A DNA stretch of 64,000 nt from Musicola paradisiaca NCPPB 2511 (GTDB taxonomy: Bacteria > Pseudomonadota > Gammaproteobacteria > Enterobacterales > Enterobacteriaceae): NCBI RefSeq assembly GCF_000400505.1, contig NZ_CM001857.1, positions 1,863,074-1,927,073 of the forward strand, in the 5' to 3' direction. Below the pieces are notes generated by a model that saw only the letters and a list, made by a program, of their open reading frames with translations, did no database searches and was not told the DNA's origin. Made by a program: the position numbers and the translations under genes. Each line of letters starts with the position of its first letter. Positions within the stretch are counted from its first letter, which is position 1. Positions 16,443 through 24,988 of the stretch are shown here, piece after piece.

Positions 16443-17744
16443 ATGAGTCTCGATGTAAATTCCTCGACTTCCGCTGTTAACCAAAAACGTAAATTCAAGC
16501 ACCTGCGCTGGTGGATGCTGGCGCTGTTTCTGTTAGGCGTGACGGTGAACTACATCACACGCAACTCGCTCGGTATTCTGGCCCCTGAACTGAAAAGTGT
16601 GATGCACATCAGCACTGAACAGTATTCGTGGATCGTTGGCGCGTTCCAACTGGCGTATACCCTGTTCCAGCCGCTGTGCGGATGGTTGATTGATGTCATC
16701 GGGCTCAAGCTGGGCTTTATGATTTGCGCCACCATCTGGGCGTTGATGTGTCTGTTGCATGCCGGGGCGTCAAGCTGGATCCATCTGGCCATCCTGCGCT
16801 TCATGATGGGCGGTGCGGAAGCCGCCGCAACGCCGGCCAACGCCAAGACCATCGGCGACTGGTTCCCGCGTCAGGAGCGTCCGGTCGCCGCCGGCTGGGC
16901 CGGGGTGGGGTTCTCCATCGGCGCGATGCTGGCGCCGCCGATCATCGTGGTTGCTCATACTGCGTTGGGGTGGCAGGGCGCCTTCCTGTTCGCCGGGGTA
17001 TTGGCGCTGCTGTGGGTAGGGCTGTGGGCGTTTTTCTACCACCAGCCGGAAAAACACCCCAATCTGAGTGCGTCTGAACTGGCTTTTATCCGTCAGGACA
17101 ATGAACCCGAACCCGTAAAACAGCCGTTCCTTACCGCGTTAAAAAACGTGATGAAGAATCGCCGTTTCTATGGTATCGCCATCCCGGCGTTTATGGCGGA
17201 ACCTGCCTGGGCGATGCTGAGCTTCTGGGTGCCGCTCTATCTGGCCAATGAACGCGGTATGGATCTGAAGCAAATCGCCATGTTTGCCTGGTTGCCGTTC
17301 CTGGCGGCGGATTTCGGCAGTATCGCCAGCGGCTACCTGACTAAGCTGTACACCCGGCTGTTCGGCTGCTCCCGCATCAATTCGGTGGTGGCCAGTTCCG
17401 TCACCGGCGCATTCATGATGATTTCGCTGGCGATGGTCAGCATGACGAAAGACCCGTACCTGGCGATTGCGCTGATTTCCATCGGCGGGTTTGGGCATCA
17501 GATCATCTCCTGCATGCTGAGCGCGGTAGTGGTTGAATCTTTTGATAAAGGCCAGATGGCGACGGTTAACGGGATGCGCGGCGCCAGTGCCTGGATCGCC
17601 AGTTTCCTGTTCTCGCTGGTGATCGGCGTGACCGCCGACAAAGTGGGTTATAACCCGTTGTTTATCGCTATGGGGTTCTTTGATTTGTTTGGCGCGATTT
17701 TCCTGATTACGTTCATTGCCGAACGTCGTCAACGCGCGCACTGA
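16443..17744 (+). CDS. MFS transporter, hexuronate/anion-symporter (ExuT-like) type
   Basis: A 433-residue membrane protein with about 12 hydrophobic segments. The early block GVTVNYITRNSLGILAPEL and the GDWFPRQERPVAAGW loop are typical of the anion:cation symporter family that includes hexuronate and glucarate carriers. The ATG at 16443 has AAGGA 8 bases upstream; a longer frame from 16371 lacks a ribosome site. It lies 30 bp before a GH31 glycosidase and probably imports the substrate of that enzyme, perhaps an acidic or glycosylated sugar. The substrate cannot be fixed from sequence. Confidence 0.87.
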   Translation: MSLDVNSSTSAVNQKRKFKHLRWWMLALFLLGVTVNYITRNSLGILAPELKSVMHISTEQYSWIVGAFQLAYTLFQPLCGWLIDVIGLKLGFMICATIWALMCLLHAGASSWIHLAILRFMMGGAEAAATPANAKTIGDWFPRQERPVAAGWAGVGFSIGAMLAPPIIVVAHTALGWQGAFLFAGVLALLWVGLWAFFYHQPEKHPNLSASELAFIRQDNEPEPVKQPFLTALKNVMKNRRFYGIAIPAFMAEPAWAMLSFWVPLYLANERGMDLKQIAMFAWLPFLAADFGSIASGYLTKLYTRLFGCSRINSVVASSVTGAFMMISLAMVSMTKDPYLAIALISIGGFGHQIISCMLSAVVVESFDKGQMATVNGMRGASAWIASFLFSLVIGVTADKVGYNPLFIAMGFFDLFGAIFLITFIAERRQRAH

Positions 17745-17774
17745 TATTGAAAATACGGAACGGATGAGCCGCGT

Positions 17775-20141
17775 ATGAAAACATTGAAAAACTGGGAGTT
17801 CCATCAGCAGACAGCCGATCGCATCGAGCTGTGCGTCGAAGGAAAACATATCTTTCAACTGTATGTGCTGGCGCCGGGGCTGATGCGGGTGCTGATCAAA
17901 CAGCACGGTATGCTGCGGCTGAACCGCACCTGGAGCATTGCGCCCGAGGCGGATGTGCCCTGGGAAGGGCGTCGTCGGGACAGTGCCGAAGGGTTTCCGC
18001 TGCCGGGCTATGAACTGGACTGGCAGGAAGAAACGCTGTGGGTCACGGCGGATCGGCTACGAGTGGCGATCCATCAGCCGCTGTGGCTGGAGTGGCAATA
18101 CCAGGCTGAGGACGGTACCTGGAAAACGTTGGCGGCCGATCGCCCGACCAGCGCCTATCAGCTGAATGCGCATGGCGACGGCGTGGCGCACTACCAACGG
18201 CGTTTCGCTGAAGAGCGTTGCTACGGTCTGGGGGAAAAGGCCGGCGATCTCAACCGTTCGGGACGGCGTTTCGAGTTCCGTAATCTGGATGCCATGGGGT
18301 ATAACGCGGCGACGACCGACCCGCTGTACAAGCATCTGCCGTTTACCATCGTCAATCATGATGGCGTCAGCTACGGGCTGTTTTACGACAACCTGAGCTC
18401 CACCTGGATGGATTTGGGCAATGAGATCGACAATTATCACCAGCCTTATCGCCGTTATCAGGCGGAGGCCGGGGATCTGGATTATTACTTCCTGTTCGGC
18501 CCGAAAATCGCCGATGTCACCAAAGCATTCGTGCGCCTGACCGGGAAGACCTGCTTTGGCCCGAAATGGAGCCTCGGTTATAGCGGTTCCACCATGCACT
18601 ACACCGATGCGCCGGACGCGCAGCAGCAATTGCAGCAGTTTATCGCGCTGTGCCGTCAGCATGAGATCCCTTGCGATTCATTCCAACTGTCGTCCGGCTA
18701 TACCTCGATCGGCAATAAACGTTATGTCTTTAACTGGAACTACGACAAGGTGCCGCAGCCGGAACGGATGTCGCAGTCCTTCCACGATGCCGGTATGAAG
18801 CTGGCGGCTAACATCAAGCCTTGTCTGTTGCAGGATCACCCGCGTTACGCGGAAGTGGCGGAGCGGGGGATGTTTGTGCAGGATTCGGAGTCCGGTCAGC
18901 CGGAACGTTCCAGTTTTTGGGATGACGAAGGCTCGCATCTGGATTTCACCAACCCGGAAACCGTTGCCTGGTGGCAGGAAAACGTCACCCGACAATTGCT
19001 GGAGAAAGGCATCGATTCCACCTGGAACGATAACAACGAATTTGAAATCTGGGACGGTGAAGCGCGTTGTCACGGTTTTGGCGAACCGATCACCATTAAG
19101 CATATTCGGCCGCTGATGCCGTTGTTGATGATGCGGGCGTCGATGGAAGCGCAGCAGCGTTTCGCGCCGGAGCAGCGTCCTTACCTGATTTCCCGCTCCG
19201 GCAGCGCCGGGATGCAGCGCTATGTTCAAACCTGGAGCGGTGATAACCGCACCAGCTGGCAGACGCTGCGTTACAACACCCGGATGGGCGTGGGGATGAG
19301 CCTGTCAGGGCTGTATAACGTCGGGCATGATGTGGGCGGTTTCGCCGGCAATAAACCGGATGCGGAGCTGTTTGTGCGTTGGGTGCAAAACGGCGTGATG
19401 CATCCGCGTTTTACCATCCATTCCTGGCATGACGACGGTTCAGTGAATGAACCCTGGATGTATCCGGAGGTGACGCCGATGATCCGGGACGCCATCCGGT
19501 TGCGCTATCGTCTGCTGCCTTATCTCTACACGCTGCTGTGGCAAGCCAGTGCGGACGACGAGCCGATGCTACGCCCGATGTTCCTCGACCACGAGCAGGA
19601 TGCGCGGACTTTTGACGAAAGCGACGACTTCATGCTGGGGCAGGATTTGCTGGTGGCGAGTGTGATGGAGCCGGGACAGCGCCGACGTCAGGTTTATCTG
19701 CCGGATAACCACACCGGTTGGTACGATTTTTACTGCGGCGACTGGTATCCGGGCGGTCAGATGGTCGAACTGGACGCGCCGCTGGATCGCTTGCCGCTGC
19801 TGGCCCGGGCCGGGGCGATGATCCCGGTATCGGCACGCGAGGCGTTTGTCGATCAGGCCGCAGACGACCAGCGTGCCTTCCTGGTCTTCCCGTCGCAGGA
19901 AGGTTGCCATCAGGGGATGCTGTTCGAGGATGATGGCGAAACCCATGGGTGGCGTGAAGGTCAGGCGTTGTGGCTGCGTTGGGAGATGCGCTGCGATGCG
20001 CAACGCATCGAGGTGACGTTTACCCCGCAGGGCCGTTTCCGCCCGGCATGGCAATCCGTTGACCTGCGTTTACCCCAGGGTGAAACCCGGGCGCTGTACA
20101 TCAATGGTAAGCCGGCTTGTCGTTATGAACTGTCGCTATGA
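17775..20141 (+). CDS. Glycoside hydrolase family 31 alpha-glycosidase
   Basis: A 788-residue GH31 enzyme. The N-terminal beta-sandwich includes the RCYGLGEKAGDLNR loop at about residues 149-162. The TIM barrel carries the nucleophile Asp419 in STWNDNNEFE and the acid/base region in HSWHDDG (His552, Asp553/Asp554). The C-terminal beta domains include a DUF5110-like part. No signal peptide is visible, so it probably acts in the cytoplasm on sugars imported by the MFS protein upstream. Alpha-glucosidase, alpha-xylosidase and related activities are all possible in GH31; it is not an obvious YicI or YihQ orthologue. Confidence 0.87.
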   Translation: MKTLKNWEFHQQTADRIELCVEGKHIFQLYVLAPGLMRVLIKQHGMLRLNRTWSIAPEADVPWEGRRRDSAEGFPLPGYELDWQEETLWVTADRLRVAIHQPLWLEWQYQAEDGTWKTLAADRPTSAYQLNAHGDGVAHYQRRFAEERCYGLGEKAGDLNRSGRRFEFRNLDAMGYNAATTDPLYKHLPFTIVNHDGVSYGLFYDNLSSTWMDLGNEIDNYHQPYRRYQAEAGDLDYYFLFGPKIADVTKAFVRLTGKTCFGPKWSLGYSGSTMHYTDAPDAQQQLQQFIALCRQHEIPCDSFQLSSGYTSIGNKRYVFNWNYDKVPQPERMSQSFHDAGMKLAANIKPCLLQDHPRYAEVAERGMFVQDSESGQPERSSFWDDEGSHLDFTNPETVAWWQENVTRQLLEKGIDSTWNDNNEFEIWDGEARCHGFGEPITIKHIRPLMPLLMMRASMEAQQRFAPEQRPYLISRSGSAGMQRYVQTWSGDNRTSWQTLRYNTRMGVGMSLSGLYNVGHDVGGFAGNKPDAELFVRWVQNGVMHPRFTIHSWHDDGSVNEPWMYPEVTPMIRDAIRLRYRLLPYLYTLLWQASADDEPMLRPMFLDHEQDARTFDESDDFMLGQDLLVASVMEPGQRRRQVYLPDNHTGWYDFYCGDWYPGGQMVELDAPLDRLPLLARAGAMIPVSAREAFVDQAADDQRAFLVFPSQEGCHQGMLFEDDGETHGWREGQALWLRWEMRCDAQRIEVTFTPQGRFRPAWQSVDLRLPQGETRALYINGKPACRYELSL

Positions 20142-20472
20142 TGTGTAGCGATAAACGGTAGCAATAACATACCGTTATGCCCGGCAGACACGGCCTGCCG
20201 GGCAGTCCATCATGGCCGGATGCCGATGGCGTCGACAACCCCGACGTCATCGGCATCGTTCCGGTACGCCAGTGCGACGGCGTTGTCTGTCATTGTTGAA
20301 TTTTTTGCATTTTATTCCTTGATGTGGCCAGGTTAACCCGACGCCGATATTGCGTTTATCAACAGGTAATGAAAGGGTATTATCCTGTTGACTGCATTCG
20401 GTTTTGCCAGTGGGATCAGGCCCGGATGCCGTCGGATAGATTGGACGTTTATTGCGGGCACCGGGAATACTT
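20142..20472. other. Intergenic region after the GH31 gene
   Basis: About 330 bp without a gene. A perfect 9-bp stem (GCCCGGCAG at 20179-20187, CTGCCGGGC at 20195-20203) follows the GH31 stop, without a T-run. The rest shows no clear site. Confidence 0.5.
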
Positions 20473-21294
20473 ATGCTGAATCATTCGGACATTCATCGTT
20501 ATCTCTTACGTATTGGGGTGGAAACCTTGCCAGAGGCGCCGCGCCCCCGGCTTGATGCTCTCCATCTGGCGCACCTTAGGCACATTCCTTTCGAAAACCT
20601 CGACGTTATTTTCCAAAAGACCATTATCCCCGGCTTGCCGGCCACTTACGACAAAGTCGTCGAGAGGCGCCGCGGCGGTTTCTGCTTTGAGTTGAACTAC
20701 TGTTTTTATGTGCTGCTGAAGTCGCTGGGGTTTGACGTCCAGATGCTGGCCGGGCAGGTTTGGAATGAGGAAGGGTTTTACGGGCGGCCGTTCGATCATC
20801 TGTTTGTGCTGGTAAAACTGCCGCAGGAAACGGTGCTGGCGGATATCAGCTTCGGTGATGCGTTCAGTGTTCCGTTGCCGATCGACGGGCAGGTCTCGCA
20901 CGAGCGTGACGTCAGCTTCCGGGTTGAGGATTGTTATGGCGAATATCGGCTGTTGAAGCGTTCGCCGACGCAGGCGTGGCAACCGCTGTACAAATTTTCT
21001 TTGCAACCGAGACAGTTACATGAGTTCGACGAGATGCTGGCCTATCACCAACATTCGCCTGCCTCGCCGTTCACCAGCAAGGCGCTGTGCACCCGGTTGA
21101 CGCCGGAAGGCCGGATAACGCTGTCCGATAATAAATTGATCGTCACGCGGTACGGGCAAAAAACGGAACAGAGCGTGGGCAGCGTCGACGAGTACGTCTG
21201 TTGCCTGCGGGAACGCTTTGGTATTGAACTGCCGGCGGAGTACAACCTGCCGGCATGGTTTGAACGCTGCGGCGTGGTAACGCCGCAGGCGTAA
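20473..21294 (+). CDS. nhoA: Arylamine N-acetyltransferase
   Basis: A 273-residue enzyme that moves acetyl from acetyl-CoA to arylamines and N-hydroxyarylamines. The catalytic triad is visible: Cys71 in RRGGFCFELNY, His109 in RPFDHLF and Asp124 in LADISFG. The ATG at 20473 is favoured by the family start (MLNHSDIHRYLLRI); the frame opens 7 codons earlier with a TTG. It stands alone, convergent with yegD. E. coli NhoA has 281 residues. Confidence 0.93.
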   Translation: MLNHSDIHRYLLRIGVETLPEAPRPRLDALHLAHLRHIPFENLDVIFQKTIIPGLPATYDKVVERRRGGFCFELNYCFYVLLKSLGFDVQMLAGQVWNEEGFYGRPFDHLFVLVKLPQETVLADISFGDAFSVPLPIDGQVSHERDVSFRVEDCYGEYRLLKRSPTQAWQPLYKFSLQPRQLHEFDEMLAYHQHSPASPFTSKALCTRLTPEGRITLSDNKLIVTRYGQKTEQSVGSVDEYVCCLRERFGIELPAEYNLPAWFERCGVVTPQA

Positions 21295-21296
21295 CA

Positions 21297-22649
21297 TTAG
21301 TGGAAGAGGGTTTGTGCCCAGCGGGCCAACCCGGCGGTAACGGAACCGAAGTCATCGCCGCTGGCCAGCGGTACGCCCGGCAGGCTTTGCGTAATGGCGG
21401 TGCGCAGCAGCGGTGAACGGGCGCTGCCGCCGGTCAGGTAGATGATGTCCGGCTTGGTGTGACTGGTTTCCTGTACGCGCTCCAATTGCAGCCGGATATG
21501 CTCCAGCGGTTGCTCGATGGCGTCCTGCAACTGGCCGACGCTGATTTGCGTGCTCAGCGCATCGTTGATGAAAGACAGCGTGGCCTGTGAATGCGGCTGT
21601 TCCGACAGCGCGATTTTCTGCTCTTCCGCCAGCCGAACCAGCCGGTAACTCAGCCGTTGCCGCCATACCGTCAACAGATGTTGCACCTGCGCCGGTTCCC
21701 GCGCCGTTTGCACCAGTTCGCGCAGCAGTTTACCGCAGGCGGCGCTGTAGAATTCGTTTTGCGCCGGTACATCGTTGACGGCGACCGCGTTCCACCATGG
21801 CAACACCGGCAACGCAGTGCCTTTTTCCGTGATGCCGTTCATCCCGAGCAATGGGCACAACTGTCGGAATGCCAGCATGATGTCCAGATCGTTACCGCCG
21901 ACCCGGCAGCCGCTGTGGCCCAGCAGGCTTTCGGTGCGCTCGCGCCGATTCATCCAGTTCGGCCCCATCAGCAGCATGGAGCAGTCGGTGGTTCCGCCAC
22001 CGATATCCACCACCATCACCCGTTTTTCCTGTTCGAGCGTCGCTTCAAAATCCAGGCCGGCGGCCACGGGTTCGAACTGGAAAGCGACTTGCCGGAAACC
22101 GGCGCGTGCGGCGGCGCGGGCCAGAATGCCCTGAGCCTGTTGGTTGGAGGTTTCACCGCCCATCCCCTGAAAGTTTATCGGCCTCCCAATCACGGCGTGC
22201 TCGATCGGCTGGTCGAGGTGCTGCTCCGCCTGCTGACGGATATGCAGCATCATCGCGCACACCAGATCCTCAAACAGCGCCACCTGCTGCGTTTTCAGCC
22301 CAATGGCCCCCAGAAAAGACTTGGGCGATTTGACGAACCAAACCTCCTCCGGATCATCCATATAGTGCGCCAGCGCGCTCAGGCCGAACTTCACACTGTC
22401 GGCCGTTACCCGGATATCCTCTTCCTGGTTGTGTGCGATGGCGCGCTTCAGCAACTGCGCGTTTTCACCGTCTGCCGGTACCTGATGGCTGCGCCACAGC
22501 CATTCGCTGATAGCTTCGCGTCCCGGCCCGCACAGCATCGAGGGTAGATAGGGCGACGGCCCCTCCAGCGGCAACAACCGCGGCATACCCTGTTCCATGA
22601 CCGCCACCGAGCAGTTGGCGGTTCCGTAGTCAAAACCTACAAACATCAT
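21297..22649 (-). CDS. yegD: Hsp70-family chaperone-like protein YegD
   Basis: A 450-residue protein with the actin/Hsp70 ATPase fold and no substrate-binding domain. The phosphate-1 loop is FDYGTANCSVAV at the N-terminus, phosphate-2 is VVDIGGGTTDCS at about 215-226, and the adenosine loop YLTGGSARSP is near the C-terminus. Length equals E. coli YegD. Its client or function is not established. It converges with the acetyltransferase gene, 2 bp apart. Confidence 0.93.
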   Translation of the reverse strand: MMFVGFDYGTANCSVAVMEQGMPRLLPLEGPSPYLPSMLCGPGREAISEWLWRSHQVPADGENAQLLKRAIAHNQEEDIRVTADSVKFGLSALAHYMDDPEEVWFVKSPKSFLGAIGLKTQQVALFEDLVCAMMLHIRQQAEQHLDQPIEHAVIGRPINFQGMGGETSNQQAQGILARAAARAGFRQVAFQFEPVAAGLDFEATLEQEKRVMVVDIGGGTTDCSMLLMGPNWMNRRERTESLLGHSGCRVGGNDLDIMLAFRQLCPLLGMNGITEKGTALPVLPWWNAVAVNDVPAQNEFYSAACGKLLRELVQTAREPAQVQHLLTVWRQRLSYRLVRLAEEQKIALSEQPHSQATLSFINDALSTQISVGQLQDAIEQPLEHIRLQLERVQETSHTKPDIIYLTGGSARSPLLRTAITQSLPGVPLASGDDFGSVTAGLARWAQTLFH

Positions 22650-22901
22650 AAAATCCCCATGCCAATAGAGAAGGGGGCGGAATTTAGCGCCTGGCGCAGG
22701 GGTTGTAAAGATGCTGAGCGGTAAAAACCTGTGTTCGCACGGGATGTTGTTTGCCGGAAAGAACGGCGCAACCGCGTTGCCGGGGGATGGAAACTGACTG
22801 GAGAACGGGCGATGCGGAATGTCGACGCCAATTTTGGGGAAATAAAGTCATACCCCAGCGTTGAACCTGTGGCGGGAGTATAATCGCGCACGATTTCTGT
22901 T

Positions 22902-23381
22902 ATGGAGCAACTGACGATGAATGACGAACAACAACGGTTTCTGGCGTGCTATTTACAGACATTGACGGCGGATGAGCGCAATGCGATCCCCCGTATTCTG
23001 GCGGAGCATTTTTGTGCCGATAAAACCCATGCCAATTTATGTGCCGACCTGATTTTGACAGGGAAAAAACGTGCCTCCTGCAGCCTGAAAGCGGCATGGG
23101 AGCATGACAATCAACCGTTGCCGCAGGTCGGCCAGTTGACGGTAGTGCTGAACTGGGCGCAAAAACCGGTTTGTATTATTCGGATGACCGATGTGTGTCT
23201 GTGCCAATTCGATCAGGTCACGCCGGAGTTTGCCGCTCTGGAAGGCGAAGGGGATGGTAGTTATCTCTGGTGGCTAAAAGAGCATCTCACGTTTTTTACC
23301 GACTACGCCACAACGAGCGGTGTTCAGTTTGAGACGTCGTCGGATTTGGTGCTGGAGTATTTTGAGCGGGTTTATCCGTGA
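22902..23381 (+). CDS. ASCH domain-containing protein
   Basis: A 159-residue protein with the ASCH fold (PUA-like), thought to bind RNA or modified nucleosides. The segment ILTGKKRASCSLKAAWEHDN and the later DGSYLWWLKEHLTFF are typical of the YhfF-like group. Some small ASCH proteins are amidohydrolases for N4-acetylcytidine, but this longer type is uncharacterised. An ATG at 22917 (MNDEQQ) is an alternative start. It stands alone between yegD and the EAL gene. Confidence 0.8.
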   Translation: MEQLTMNDEQQRFLACYLQTLTADERNAIPRILAEHFCADKTHANLCADLILTGKKRASCSLKAAWEHDNQPLPQVGQLTVVLNWAQKPVCIIRMTDVCLCQFDQVTPEFAALEGEGDGSYLWWLKEHLTFFTDYATTSGVQFETSSDLVLEYFERVYP

Positions 23382-23403
23382 TGCGGCGATGATCAGTCTC
23401 GGT

Positions 23404-24906
23404 CTACGATTTTTGTAGCCAGGTTTTCACGCATTCATCGAAGGGTAAGGGGCGCGAAAAAAGGTATCCCTGTAGGTAATCGATATTTTTTTCTGACAGA
23501 AACTCTGCTTGGAATTCGGTTTCCACGCCTTCTGCAATGGTTTTCAGATTCATGTTTTGGGCCAGATCGATGACGCAATTTACCAGCGGGGTCGACTGGG
23601 AATTCTCATCGATCATGCTGATAAACGATTGGTCGATTTTTATCAGATCGGCCTGCAATTGCCGCAGATAATCAAAATTGGAATACCCGGTACCGAAATC
23701 ATCCAGCGCAATCAATATTCCCGCTGCCTTGAGATTTTGGAAAAAACGCAGGGTTGTGGGGGTAATTTCAATTTTTTCGCGCTCGGTAATTTCCACCATC
23801 AGGCGTATTTTTCGGGTGCCCAGCGCATCAATGAAATACTTGCAATCATCGATAAACCCTTCGTACTGGCAATGTTTGGCGCTGATGTTGATGCCGATAT
23901 GCAAATCCTCGGGCAGGATATCCTGACAGGAAATAAGATCATTAATCACACGTTCCATCAGCAGGCGGGTTAACGGAATAATCAGCCCGCTCTGCTCACT
24001 GAGGGGAATAAAAACATCCGGGGAGATAAACCCGGTTTTCGGGTGATACCAGCGCGCCAGCACTTCAAAACCATAGAGTTCGCGTGATTGGGTGGAAATA
24101 ACCGGTTGGTAGAACGGCACAATTTCCTGATTACGAATGGCTCGTTTCAGCGCTTCTACCGGGGAGGTAATGCGCGACGTGTATTTGTAAGCCAGCATGC
24201 CGGAACCCAGCGCAATCAGGAATACAATCAACAGCGTCATTTTTTCCTGATCCCAGAAGTCGACGAGCGTGTAATTGTCATCGACGGTATACAGGATGGA
24301 AAAATAATAATGCCGGGAAGGTACCTCGACGTAATTGGGGAGTGTGCGTTCGTCGAACGGCGCGACCATCCCATCCCGGGATAGCCAGGTTGCGCCAACG
24401 CGCAAATACAGATCACGTTGTTTACTCAGCGAATTGAGAATATTGAACAAGTGGATGCCATGAATACCTGCAGCGACACTGCCGTTTTCCGTGGTTTCCA
24501 TATACATCACCAACGGTTTGTTGGGGGTCACGGAGTTTCCTGGCAGCAAAGCCAGTTGACCTTTGTAAAAGCGCTCAAGCGCCGCCGGACGGTTATCAAC
24601 CCCAAATAATGATGAACAGTAAACGATATCGTTTCTCACCAGACTGATTGTACGGAGATAATTTTCGATAGCGGCCAGCATGTTCAGTTTTCTGATGACT
24701 ACCGTATCGCAGGGCACCGTCAACAGTGTTTTCCCAAGATTCACTACCCGCTGCGCATCGTTAAAGATCGTTTCAATATCGTTGACAGCCTTCACGGCAC
24801 TGACGTTGGCATCCTGTATATCTGATTGATAATTATGGTAATAGATAGCACCGCAGCCGATGGCTAACATCGCTAAAAATGTCAGAATAGCGATCAATCT
24901 GCGCAT
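23404..24906 (-). CDS. CSS-motif cyclic di-GMP phosphodiesterase (EAL domain)
   Basis: A 500-residue inner-membrane protein. A TM helix is at about 4-25. A periplasmic CSS-motif sensor follows, with Cys66 and C97-S98-S99 (IVYCSSLFG). A second TM is at about 225-242, then a cytoplasmic EAL domain. The EAL signature is YGFEVLARW (EVL replaces EAL), metal and catalytic segments DDFGTGYSNF and QGYLFSRPLP are intact, so it should degrade c-di-GMP. CSS-motif enzymes are controlled by periplasmic redox state. It follows mfd on the same strand by 82 bp. Confidence 0.9.
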   Translation of the reverse strand: MRRLIAILTFLAMLAIGCGAIYYHNYQSDIQDANVSAVKAVNDIETIFNDAQRVVNLGKTLLTVPCDTVVIRKLNMLAAIENYLRTISLVRNDIVYCSSLFGVDNRPAALERFYKGQLALLPGNSVTPNKPLVMYMETTENGSVAAGIHGIHLFNILNSLSKQRDLYLRVGATWLSRDGMVAPFDERTLPNYVEVPSRHYYFSILYTVDDNYTLVDFWDQEKMTLLIVFLIALGSGMLAYKYTSRITSPVEALKRAIRNQEIVPFYQPVISTQSRELYGFEVLARWYHPKTGFISPDVFIPLSEQSGLIIPLTRLLMERVINDLISCQDILPEDLHIGINISAKHCQYEGFIDDCKYFIDALGTRKIRLMVEITEREKIEITPTTLRFFQNLKAAGILIALDDFGTGYSNFDYLRQLQADLIKIDQSFISMIDENSQSTPLVNCVIDLAQNMNLKTIAEGVETEFQAEFLSEKNIDYLQGYLFSRPLPFDECVKTWLQKS

Positions 24907-24988
24907 TCGTATCTTGCCTTCTTTATCTTCATCGCTTTTACATATCGGCGTGGCTGCTCTCTATTTTAGAGCAGAGCATAAAATCAGC

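Noticed and set aside
21591-22547. Plus-strand frame of 318 codons opposite yegD
   Set aside because: Shadow of the well-supported yegD gene, without a recognisable domain.
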